This document shows, piece after piece, positions 1 through 5,671 of a stretch of DNA of 6,448 bases. A model generated the notes under the pieces. That model ran no database searches, was not told the origin of the DNA, and saw only the letters and a program-made list of their open reading frames with translations. The stretch's first letter is position 1. Each line of letters begins with the position of its first letter. The stretch is taken from NCBI GenBank assembly GCA_947652805.1, contig CANTEM010000067.1:1-6448 (forward strand). Reading direction: 5' to 3'. Source of the DNA: an uncultured Clostridia bacterium (lineage in GTDB: Bacteria > Bacillota > Clostridia > Oscillospirales > CAG-272). A program made the position numbers and the translations under genes.

Positions 1-1069
1 ATGCGTGTATCTACTTTTGTTCGGCGCCCTTCCTACAAAGGAAGAACTGGATAAATTCAGCGCCCAGTTGGCGGCTTACCGCAGTCTCCCCACCAGCTTT
101 GTCCGGGATATCATACTGAAGGCCCCCAGCCGGGACATGATGAATACTTTGGCCCGCAGCGTGCTGACATTGTATGCATATGACGATAATGCAGACGATA
201 TCTCTTTGCCCAATGTACTGCGGCAGTGCCTGCAGCTGATTGCTTTATTTCCCATGCTGTCCGTATACGGATATCAGTCTTATTCTCACTATCATGACAA
301 TCAAAGTCTGTTTATTCATGCACCGAAAGAAGAACTGTCTGCCGCGGAAAATCTGCTGCACATTCTTCGTCCGGACGGAAACTTTACAGAAATTGAAGCC
401 CGCACGCTGGATCTTGCCATGGTGCTCCATGCAGAGCATGGCGGCGGTAACAACTCCACCTTTACCACCCATGTAGTAACCTCCTCCGGCACCGATACCT
501 ATTCCACTGTAGCCGCTTCCCTCGGTTCCCTGAAAGGACCCCGGCACGGCGGCGCAAACATAAAAGTCGTGCATATGTTTGACGATATGAAAAAGAATAT
601 CCCTGACAGAAGCGACGCATCTATCCGGGATTATCTGTACAAAGTGTTGCGCAAAGAAGCCTTCGACAAAAGCGGTTTGGTTTACGGAATCGGACATGCA
701 GTTTATTCCCTGTCCGATCCCCGTGCAGATATCCTGAAAGCCTTTGCAAAGAAACTGTCTTATGAAAAAGGCATGGAAGAAGAATACGATCTGTACAAGC
801 GCACCGCACGCAATGCATCGGAGCTGATTATGGAAACCAGAAAGATTTATAAAGGCGTCAGCCCCAACGTGGACTTTTACAGCGGCATGATCTATCGGAT
901 GCTCGGGCTTCCTGAAGAATTGTACACACCTATTTTTGCTGTATCCCGTATTGCAGGCTGGAGCGCACACCGTCTGGAAGAATTGCAGAACGCCGGCAAG
1001 ATCATCCGTCCCGCCTACAAATGCGTGCGCGAGCGTCAAACCTATATTCCTCTGTCCCAGCGCAAATAA
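1..1069 (+). CDS. gltA: Citrate synthase, C-terminal part (5' end outside window)
   Basis: This enzyme condenses oxaloacetate and acetyl-CoA to citrate in the cytoplasm, feeding the TCA arm that leads to 2-oxoglutarate and glutamate. The reading frame is open to the left edge, and the first visible residues, CVYLLLFGALPTKEEL, match an internal part of the family. The GTG at 5 is therefore not the real start, and the N-terminal portion is missing. Counting from that GTG codon, the three catalytic residues are present: His145 in LHAEHGGGNNSTF, His181 in GPRHGGAN and Asp290 in NVDFYSGM. The family signature GIGHAVYSLSDPRA lies at 228-241, and the C-terminus IIRPAYKCV is typical of bacterial enzymes. 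The gene ends at TAA 1067-1069, 18 bases before the next start, so the two are probably co-transcribed. No aconitase or isocitrate dehydrogenase gene is seen beside it. The family call is very secure. Whether it is a 2-methylcitrate synthase cannot be excluded, but the motifs favour citrate synthase. Confidence 0.95.
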   Translation, partial: CVYLLLFGALPTKEELDKFSAQLAAYRSLPTSFVRDIILKAPSRDMMNTLARSVLTLYAYDDNADDISLPNVLRQCLQLIALFPMLSVYGYQSYSHYHDNQSLFIHAPKEELSAAENLLHILRPDGNFTEIEARTLDLAMVLHAEHGGGNNSTFTTHVVTSSGTDTYSTVAASLGSLKGPRHGGANIKVVHMFDDMKKNIPDRSDASIRDYLYKVLRKEAFDKSGLVYGIGHAVYSLSDPRADILKAFAKKLSYEKGMEEEYDLYKRTARNASELIMETRKIYKGVSPNVDFYSGMIYRMLGLPEELYTPIFAVSRIAGWSAHRLEELQNAGKIIRPAYKCVRERQTYIPLSQRK

Positions 1070-1087
1070 GAATAAGAGAGAAAAACT

Positions 1088-1981
1088 ATGAACACAAATT
1101 CTTTCCCCAGAACCCAGGTAGGCGATGTCTCTGTATCCCGGTTTATTATCGGTTCCAACTGGATGGCAGGCTACAGCCACCGCAGCGACGCCGCCGATCA
1201 GATGATCAAAGAGCGCCATTGCACACCGGAAACCATGTATCCTATGTTTGATACATTTATGGAGCACGGGATTGACACCGTTATGGCACCTTTCGGTATG
1301 GTGCCCCATATATACCGCTCCGTAATGGATACCAGCGCGCGCTGGGGCAAAGAAATGATTCTGGTGGATACGCCGGTAATCAACGTAGACGACTCAGCCG
1401 AGGGCAGGCGCGAGGCACAAAAGACCATTCAGGAATGCGCGGCGCGGGGCGCAAAAATATGCCTGATTCATCATTATTCCGCTGAACAGCTGGTAGACAA
1501 AAATAAGCGGTGCATCCACCGACTGGACGATTATACAAAAATGATCCGAGACGCCGGCATGGTGCCCGGCTTGTCTGCCCATATGCCGGAACTGGTTGTG
1601 TACAGCGATGAAAACGGCTACGATGTGGAAACCTATATTCAGATATACAACTGTATGGGATTTCTTATGCAGGTGGAAATTGAATCGGTCAACGCGATTA
1701 TCCGCAACGCGAAAAAGCCGGTTATGGTAATCAAGGCAATGGCAGCAGGAAGAACCACACCCTTTGTAGGACTCAATTTCGCTTGGGCAACAATCCGCGA
1801 CTGCGATATGATAACCGTAGGATGCTTTAACGAACGGGAAGCGGCGGAAGATATTGAAATTTCCATAGCTGCCTTAGAGCGTAGAGGTGTCAACCTTGCA
1901 GGAAGAAGCAGTCCTGCCAAAAATCAGGCTGTTTTAAAAGGAAACACTTCGCAAACAGTAAATTCCGCCGAACAGGAATAA
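1088..1981 (+). CDS. Aldo/keto reductase-like TIM-barrel protein of unknown function
   Basis: This is a 297-residue soluble protein with no signal peptide or membrane segment. Several stretches recall the aldo/keto reductase barrel. VSRFIIGSNWMAGYSH at 16-31 resembles the first strand, HGIDTVMAPFG at 60-70 the Asp/Tyr strand, AKICLIHHY at 122-130 the His strand, VPGLSAHMPEL at 159-169 the GxSxH-like strand, and KPVMVIKAMAAGR at 210-222 with DMITVGCFNEREAAED at 240-255 the C-terminal cofactor-side segments. Asp63 and His129 fit two tetrad positions, but Phe69 stands where Tyr is expected and no lysine is evident in ILVDTPV. Normal AKR chemistry is therefore doubtful. I recall similar uncharacterised Firmicute proteins sharing an IIGxNW...GYSH motif, but cannot verify this here. 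The ATG at 1088 follows a modest GA-rich ribosome site (AGAGAG at 1075-1080). The short gap to citrate synthase implies one operon. The reaction is unknown. Confidence 0.75.
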   Translation: MNTNSFPRTQVGDVSVSRFIIGSNWMAGYSHRSDAADQMIKERHCTPETMYPMFDTFMEHGIDTVMAPFGMVPHIYRSVMDTSARWGKEMILVDTPVINVDDSAEGRREAQKTIQECAARGAKICLIHHYSAEQLVDKNKRCIHRLDDYTKMIRDAGMVPGLSAHMPELVVYSDENGYDVETYIQIYNCMGFLMQVEIESVNAIIRNAKKPVMVIKAMAAGRTTPFVGLNFAWATIRDCDMITVGCFNEREAAEDIEISIAALERRGVNLAGRSSPAKNQAVLKGNTSQTVNSAEQE

Positions 1982-1999
1982 CACCCCGCGGTTTTCTGC

Positions 2000-2013
2000 A
2001 TACTATATACTAT
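2000..2013. repeat. Two tandem copies of ATACTAT
   Basis: The heptamer ATACTAT occurs twice head to tail (2000-2006 and 2007-2013), ending on the first base of the TTGACA hexamer. It could be two half-sites for a regulator or simply AT-rich upstream promoter sequence. The second copy also contains TATACT, a fair -10 hexamer, but nothing like a -35 lies at the right distance before it. The copies are so short that chance is possible. Confidence 0.3.
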
Positions 2014-2040
2014 TGACACAAAAATTGCCGGGAGTAAATT
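2013..2040 (+). promoter_or_regulatory. Candidate sigma-A promoter for the cysteine-rich protein gene
   Basis: A perfect -35 hexamer TTGACA lies at 2013-2018. The best -10 candidate at a suitable distance is TAAATT at 2035-2040, with a 16-base spacer and four of six consensus matches. It sits in the gap between the AKR-like gene and the cysteine-rich protein gene, the only gap on this strand large enough for a promoter. The -10 overlaps the hairpin at 2025-2056, so the dyad could be an operator. The -35 is convincing, the -10 is weak. Confidence 0.45.
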
Positions 2041-2056
2041 CCTTACCGTCCCGCAA
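2025..2056 (+). promoter_or_regulatory. Bulged hairpin directly upstream of the ribosome binding site
   Basis: TTGC (2025-2028) pairs with GCAA (2053-2056), GGGA (2030-2033) with TCCC (2049-2052), and GTAA (2034-2037) with TTAC (2043-2046), leaving the loop ATTCC. There is one bulged C at 2029 and a two-base bulge at 2047-2048. The stem ends one base before the AGGAGG site. Read on the minus strand, the same stem is followed by TTTTT, so it would look like a terminator against antisense transcription. On the plus strand there is no T tract, so it is more likely an operator dyad or a 5'-leader structure than a terminator for the preceding genes. Confidence 0.5.
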
Positions 2057-2057
2057 C

Positions 2058-2063
2058 AGGAGG
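2058..2063 (+). promoter_or_regulatory. Strong ribosome binding site AGGAGG for the cysteine-rich protein
   Basis: A full AGGAGG lies 5 bases before the ATG at 2069 and fixes that start. It is the strongest Shine-Dalgarno site in the window, which suggests efficient translation once the leader is accessible. Confidence 0.85.
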
Positions 2064-2068
2064 CAATC

Positions 2069-2713
2069 ATGGTATTAAATCAAAAAGGAACCGCTGTTTC
2101 CTATCGCTGTCCCGAATGCGGGACGTGGGTAACAAGCATTGTCGGCGTATTTTCCCTTACCGCCGATATGCTGCGGCTGAGATGTCCCTGCAAAGGCAGC
2201 GAAATGACCCTGCTTTATGCAAAGGACAAAAAAATCCGCCTGACGGTTCCCTGCTTTCTTTGCCCGCAGCCCCACAGCTTTACCGTATCCTCACAGCTTT
2301 TCTTTGATAAAGATTTGTTCGCCCTGCCCTGTGCATATTCCGGAATCGACATCTGCTTTCTCGGAAAGGAACAGGCGGTAAGCGAAGCGATCAAGCAATC
2401 TGACAATGAGCTGATGGAGCTTCTTGGCGAGTCGGGATATGACGGGTTTGCCGCCGCAAGAGAAAAGCAGAATACGGAAATTTTTTCCGATCTGCAAATA
2501 CTGGATATTATCCATTTTGTTGTGCGGGATTTGCAGGAAGCCGGAGAAATATCTTGCAAGTGTACAGACGGCAAAAGCGATTATTCTGTTGAAGTCACCG
2601 GCGACGGTGTTAAAGTACAGTGTGAACAGTGCGGCGCCAGCGCGCTCATTCCAGTCACAAGCACTTTATCTGCCAACGCATTTCTGCACTGCGAGCATTT
2701 GGATTTAATGTAA
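2069..2713 (+). CDS. Cysteine-rich repeat protein, probable zinc-ribbon, unknown function
   Basis: This is a 214-residue soluble protein that I do not recognise as a named family. It is dominated by spaced cysteine pairs: CPEC at 14-17, CPC at 39-41, CFLC at 62-65, Cys88, CKC at 163-165, CEQC at 185-188 and CEH at 208-210. The CxxC pairs are each followed 20 to 23 residues later by another Cys in a similar setting (LRLRC, FALPC, AFLHC), so the protein seems built from repeated small beta-rich metal-binding modules. Two modules have four possible ligands (14/17/39/41 and 185/188/208/His210). A largely helical, cysteine-poor linker of roughly 100-160 separates the blocks. The ATG is set by AGGAGG at 2058-2063. 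The gene has its own candidate promoter and ends in a strong terminator, so it is probably a separate unit. A role in nucleic-acid or protein binding is possible, but the sequence does not show it. Confidence 0.8.
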   Translation: MVLNQKGTAVSYRCPECGTWVTSIVGVFSLTADMLRLRCPCKGSEMTLLYAKDKKIRLTVPCFLCPQPHSFTVSSQLFFDKDLFALPCAYSGIDICFLGKEQAVSEAIKQSDNELMELLGESGYDGFAAAREKQNTEIFSDLQILDIIHFVVRDLQEAGEISCKCTDGKSDYSVEVTGDGVKVQCEQCGASALIPVTSTLSANAFLHCEHLDLM

Positions 2714-2714
2714 G

Positions 2715-2747
2715 AAAATCCTTCCGGGCGATGCCCGGAAGGATTTT
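2715..2747 (+). terminator. Intrinsic terminator after the cysteine-rich protein gene
   Basis: A perfect 15-bp inverted repeat (2715-2729 with 2733-2747) closes a three-base loop GAT. Its core is GC-rich (CCGGGC/GCCCGG), and it has A-rich and T-rich flanks, ending TTTTACTT. It begins one base after the TAA stop. The AAAA/TTTT flanks mean it could also work on the minus strand, though no minus-strand gene needs it here. Confidence 0.93.
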
Positions 2748-2760
2748 ACTTAGGAAAGAA

Positions 2761-2765
2761 AGAGG
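2761..2765 (+). promoter_or_regulatory. Ribosome binding site for the phosphodiesterase gene
   Basis: AGAGG lies 8 bases before the ATG at 2774 and supports that start. It follows only 13 bases after the end of the preceding terminator stem, so the leader after the terminator is extremely short. Confidence 0.7.
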
Positions 2766-2773
2766 AAACATAT

Positions 2774-3319
2774 ATGAAAATCATAATTGCGTCAGACATC
2801 CACGGCTCAGCCCATTGGTGTCTCGAGCTCTTCCGCGCATGGGAAGAGGAAGAGGCTATAAAGTTGCTTCTGTTAGGAGATATATTGTACCACGGCCCCC
2901 GAAACGACTTGCCGGACGAATATGAACCCAAAAGAGTGCTTTCCATGCTGAATCACTTGCATGAACATATCCTCTGTGTGCGTGGCAACTGCGACACGGA
3001 AGTAGATCAAATGGTATTGGATTTTCCCATTTTGGCAGATTATGCCTTTCTGTGTACAGGTAGCCGGGCGATCTATGCTACTCACGGACACGTATATAAT
3101 CCGGACAACCCGCCGCCGCTGCCGGGTGGCTCTGTTTTACTGAACGGACATACCCATGTGCCCGCCTGTACAGATACAGGAGATTTTATATATATGAATC
3201 CAGGCTCCGTCTCCATTCCAAAAGAAAACAGCCCCCACTCCTATATTCTATGGGAAGGTAACCGTTTCATCTGGAAGGATCTGTCTACTGGAAAAGCTTA
3301 CATGGAAAAGATATTATAA
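2774..3319 (+). CDS. YfcE/MJ0936-type metallophosphodiesterase
   Basis: This 181-residue protein matches the single-domain calcineurin-like phosphoesterases of the YfcE family, which use a two-metal centre (often Mn2+) to hydrolyse phosphodiesters in the cytoplasm. All the metal-site blocks are visible: SDIHG with Asp8 and His10, GDILYHGPRN with Asp36, GNCD with Asn72, THGH with His104, and GHTH with His126 and His128. NPGS at 142-145 near the end is also typical. The length agrees with full-length E. coli YfcE, and the whole chain is present. The start is supported by AGAGG at 2761-2765. The gene lies just beyond a terminator and has no obvious promoter of its own, so expression may depend on readthrough or a promoter inside the upstream gene. 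It ends beside the convergent terminator. The natural substrate is not known from sequence. yfcE would be the E. coli-style name. Confidence 0.92.
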   Translation: MKIIIASDIHGSAHWCLELFRAWEEEEAIKLLLLGDILYHGPRNDLPDEYEPKRVLSMLNHLHEHILCVRGNCDTEVDQMVLDFPILADYAFLCTGSRAIYATHGHVYNPDNPPPLPGGSVLLNGHTHVPACTDTGDFIYMNPGSVSIPKENSPHSYILWEGNRFIWKDLSTGKAYMEKIL

Positions 3320-3320
3320 T

Positions 3321-3355
3321 AAAAAGAATGCAAGGGAACCCCTTGCATTCTTTTT
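3321..3355. terminator. Symmetric bidirectional terminator between convergent genes
   Basis: A perfect 16-bp inverted repeat (3321-3336 with 3340-3355) closes a loop AAC. It starts with AAAAA and ends with TTTTT, so it has a T tract on either strand. It lies one base after the phosphodiesterase stop. Its last two bases fall in the stop codon (TAA, 3356-3354) of the minus-strand membrane protein gene. It therefore ends both converging transcripts. Confidence 0.95.
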
Positions 3356-3824
3356 ATGCTTTCTCCGCACCCATGGCGTTGATCGTTTCTGCCAGAGAAG
3401 CCATACGCCTCTCCACCTTTTTCATATCTTCTTCATATACAGTACCCTTCAGATATTCCTCTTCCACCTTATCCAACTGTTCCACTATATCTATCCATTT
3501 GCTCCGGATCATGCTCCACCGAACAAATCTGGATACTGACCGACACATGATGCCTCCAGCAATAAACCACGTAAGGGTAACAAGATCCGCATACAAAACA
3601 AACAAAAGCGCAAGCAGATACAGCTTCTGATTGTCATATGCCGCCATCATAAAGGAGCACAGCAGAGCAAACAGTAGAACTGCTGCAATACAGGTTATCA
3701 GCAAAACCCGCCGATGTTTCTTAGAGAAAACATCTATATGATCCTGTGCACTGCTGCGCATTTCATGAAAGAGAATATCCTGTGTTTTTTCTTCCTCGCT
3801 TCTGGGCTGGTACAACTGCTTCAC
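3354..3824 (-). CDS. Small protein with two membrane helices, unknown function
   Basis: This is a 156-residue protein with no recognised family. A charged, probably cytoplasmic N-terminus (1-38, ending KKHRR) is followed by two hydrophobic helices at about 39-62 and 67-93, joined by a very short turn (AYDNQK). A charged C-terminal tail from 95 onward (CRSVSRFVRW, then an amphipathic helix rich in Glu and Lys at about 108-150) could form a coiled coil. The positive residues flanking both helices suggest that both ends face the cytoplasm. The gene begins 7 bases after ksgA, so it is translated from the same message. I give the longest frame (GTG at 3824), but the AGGGAG site ends only one base before that GTG. 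The in-frame TTG at 3815, 10 bases from the site, may be the real start, giving 153 residues. The stop codon lies at the edge of the terminator stem. Confidence 0.72.
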   Translation of the reverse strand: MKQLYQPRSEEEKTQDILFHEMRSSAQDHIDVFSKKHRRVLLITCIAAVLLFALLCSFMMAAYDNQKLYLLALLFVLYADLVTLTWFIAGGIMCRSVSRFVRWSMIRSKWIDIVEQLDKVEEEYLKGTVYEEDMKKVERRMASLAETINAMGAEKA

Positions 3825-3825
3825 A

Positions 3826-3831
3826 CTCCCT
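3826..3831 (-). promoter_or_regulatory. Ribosome binding site that makes the membrane protein start ambiguous
   Basis: On the minus strand AGGGAG starts right after the ksgA TGA stop (3834-3832). It leaves one base before GTG 3824 and ten before TTG 3815. One base is too short for normal initiation, so either TTG is used or the ribosome reinitiates after ksgA by coupling. Confidence 0.6.
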
Positions 3832-4779
3832 TCATTTCAACAGGCGCTGCGCCAATCCTATAAACTGCTCCGCGGAGAGTTTTTCTCCCCGGATATCCAC
3901 ACGCAGTCCCATATCCTCCAAAGCATCTGCAACGGCGTCTCTGACATATACGGAAGAGAGCGCATTGCTCAGCGTTTTCCGCCGCTGGGCAAATCCAAGA
4001 GAAATCAGCTCCTTGGCACAGGCAATCAGCCTGTCCAATGCCGCGTCCTCTGCCGGCAGTCCCGGAATCGCATCCCGTATACCATTTTTATAGAGTCGAA
4101 CCTGCACTACCGATGATGCCACCTTAGGTTGAGGCAGGAAGTTTCCGGCAGACACATTAAAAAGTTTTTCCGCCGTTCCTGCAAGACGTACCGCGGCTGT
4201 AATCGCACCGTAAGCAGCAGAACCTGCCGGGGCGCACAGCCGATCCGCCACTTCCGTCTGCACAAGGACCGTGACAGACTGGATCTGGGGAGCCGCAGAA
4301 GGCTTCTGTGCTTCCAGCAGCTTCATGAGGATCGGCGTGGTGATATAATACGGCAGATTTGCACACACATGTACCGGAGATTCCCCAAACTGCCCATGCA
4401 AAAAAGCAGGCACATCCAGCTTCATAAAATCCTGATTAAAAACCTGCACATTTTCGCAGTCCGCCAGCGTCTCGCCAAGCAGCGGGATCAATCCCCGGTC
4501 AATTTCCACAGCGGCAACCTGATCGTAAAGGCGTGCAAGTTCCCGGGTCATTGTCCCAAGTCCCGGTCCAATTTCCAAAGCGCAAAGGGGATACCCGTAG
4601 GTCCCGCTCCATGCTTCTCTGGGAACAGACGATTCTGCAATCTCCTCCGGTATCCGGGAATTGATTAGGAAATTTTGTCCGAATCCCTTTTGCGGCGCAA
4701 GCTGATACTTTGCAAGAAGTTCCTTCACTACTGCCGGACTGCAAAGGTTTTTATCCCACACTTCCATTGTACCGCTCAA
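3832..4779 (-). CDS. ksgA: 16S rRNA (adenine1518/1519-N6) dimethyltransferase KsgA
   Basis: KsgA (RsmA) uses S-adenosylmethionine to dimethylate two adjacent adenines in helix 45 of 16S rRNA during late 30S assembly. Its loss gives kasugamycin resistance. The 315-residue chain shows KGFGQNFLIN at 31-40, SAM motif I LEIGPGLGT at 68-76, the acidic motif VEID at 91-94, NQDF at 115-118, catalytic NLPYY at 141-145, VLVQTEVADR at 171-180, FLPQPKVASSV at 214-224 and LGFAQRRKTL at 261-270. It is slightly longer than the usual 270 to 295 residues, owing to a modest N-terminal extension. The start given is TTG at 4779, which overlaps the upstream stop as TTGA and has AGGTG at 4788-4792 in good register. 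ATG at 4767 is the alternative and would shorten the protein by four residues. It lies inside the glyQS operon. Confidence 0.95.
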   Translation of the reverse strand: MSGTMEVWDKNLCSPAVVKELLAKYQLAPQKGFGQNFLINSRIPEEIAESSVPREAWSGTYGYPLCALEIGPGLGTMTRELARLYDQVAAVEIDRGLIPLLGETLADCENVQVFNQDFMKLDVPAFLHGQFGESPVHVCANLPYYITTPILMKLLEAQKPSAAPQIQSVTVLVQTEVADRLCAPAGSAAYGAITAAVRLAGTAEKLFNVSAGNFLPQPKVASSVVQVRLYKNGIRDAIPGLPAEDAALDRLIACAKELISLGFAQRRKTLSNALSSVYVRDAVADALEDMGLRVDIRGEKLSAEQFIGLAQRLLK

Positions 4780-5654
4780 AGAATACGCACCTGATAACCG
4801 GTTTCAAAGGAGGCGCCAGGCTGTAATCGTTTTACATATTTTTTGTCTGCAAATTCCGGTGTTTCATCCAATCCGCCGGGAAGTCCGTTCCAGGGTTCCA
4901 GACAGATAAAGGGCGCGTCCATTTTAATGGGCGTCCAAAATCCGATTGCGTCAAAAGAAGCAAAATCGAATTGAATCCCGTGTCCGGTACTGCGGTTGAC
5001 CAGCTTCAGACTTTTCTCCGGCAGATTTTCCACAATGATTGCATCATTGTCATAATCACTGTACCGGAGCGGCAATTCATTATTTTGAATCAAATCCAGC
5101 GCCGGAGACTCCGGATCCATATACCCGCCGTCCGGCTCTGTGATATGGGCGACTGCGCCGGCTGCGTCTGCAAAGTAAATGCTGTAATCGGAAAAGCTTT
5201 CCCCTTCCCGCAGAGGACAGTTGAATCCCGGATGTCCGCCGATACAGAACAGCATCTCTTTTGTATCCATATTGGTTACACGGTACGTAGTGGAGAAGCC
5301 GTCCTCCGTCACTTTATGAATAATTTCCAATGTGAAGTCATAGGGATATGCCTTTTTGCTGTCCTCGCTCTGCCGAAGCGCAAAAACTACCGTATCGGGA
5401 GCAACCTTTTCAGGGGTATATTCTACCTTCCGTGCAATACCGTGCTTAGGCATAGGATAGGATACACCGTCTAAAATGACACGGTCCTCCTTTGCTCTGC
5501 ATACGATCGGAAACAGGCAGGGCGCCTGTCCGCTCCAGTATTTTGCCTCACCCTGCCATACATATTCGATTCCTTCATGCTGAAAGGAAGTAAGCTCTCC
5601 GCCTTTTGTATTGCAAACGGCAACAGCGCCGTTTTTTTCTATTGTAAAGGTCAT
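4776..5654 (-). CDS. Aldose 1-epimerase family protein, LacX-like
   Basis: This 292-residue cytoplasmic protein belongs to the galactose mutarotase-like superfamily, whose members interconvert alpha and beta anomers of hexoses or hexose phosphates. The length and the motif set fit the LacX-type branch rather than classical GalM. The conserved residues seen are Arg53 in PIVCR, His71 in PKHGIAR, His141 in CIGGHPGFNCP (the expected acid) and Glu253 in CLEPWNGLPGG (the expected base). They suggest an active enzyme, although the sugar is unknown. The ATG at 5654 has AGAGGGA at 5661-5667, 6 bases upstream. The stop TGA (4778-4776) overlaps the TTG start of ksgA by 4 bases, so translation of the two is probably coupled. 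It lies 17 bases after glycyl-tRNA synthetase. There is no sugar-transport or catabolic gene in the window to suggest its substrate. Confidence 0.9.
   Translation of the reverse strand: MTFTIEKNGAVAVCNTKGGELTSFQHEGIEYVWQGEAKYWSGQAPCLFPIVCRAKEDRVILDGVSYPMPKHGIARKVEYTPEKVAPDTVVFALRQSEDSKKAYPYDFTLEIIHKVTEDGFSTTYRVTNMDTKEMLFCIGGHPGFNCPLREGESFSDYSIYFADAAGAVAHITEPDGGYMDPESPALDLIQNNELPLRYSDYDNDAIIVENLPEKSLKLVNRSTGHGIQFDFASFDAIGFWTPIKMDAPFICLEPWNGLPGGLDETPEFADKKYVKRLQPGASFETGYQVRIL
4788..4792 (-). promoter_or_regulatory. Ribosome binding site favouring the TTG start of ksgA
   Basis: On the minus strand AGGTG lies 8 bases before TTG 4779 and 20 bases before ATG 4767. It sits within the end of the upstream coding region. 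The spacing supports TTG, while the ATG has only a poor GAGCGG nearby. Confidence 0.45.
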
Positions 5655-5660
5655 GTTTAT

Positions 5661-5667
5661 TCCCTCT
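5661..5667 (-). promoter_or_regulatory. Ribosome binding site of the epimerase gene
   Basis: On the minus strand AGAGGGA lies 6 bases before ATG 5654, inside the 17-base gap after glycyl-tRNA synthetase. There is no room for a separate promoter in this gap. Confidence 0.75.
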
Positions 5668-5671
5668 TTTT

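Noticed and set aside
5..7. GTG at 5 as the start of citrate synthase
   Set aside because: The frame is open to the edge and the residues around it match an internal part of the family, so the gene is cut by the window edge.
245..1309. Long minus-strand open frame (354 codons) opposite citrate synthase
   Set aside because: It runs antisense across clear citrate synthase motifs and into the next gene. Its product is rich in Cys, His and Phe with no recognisable domain, as expected from an antisense shadow.
1982..2024. Terminator for the citrate synthase and AKR-like genes
   Set aside because: Only a short CCGCGG palindrome is present before 2025, with no stem plus T tract on the plus strand. 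I could not find a convincing terminator here.
3328..3630. Plus-strand frame after the phosphodiesterase
   Set aside because: It starts inside the terminator hairpin and lies antisense to the membrane protein. It is not a credible gene.
4129..4668. Plus-strand open frame opposite ksgA (179 codons)
   Set aside because: It is antisense to conserved KsgA motifs, very rich in Arg, and lacks a ribosome site and any family signature.
4971..5474. Plus-strand open frame opposite the epimerase gene (167 codons)
   Set aside because: It overlaps the catalytic motifs of the real minus-strand gene and has no independent support.
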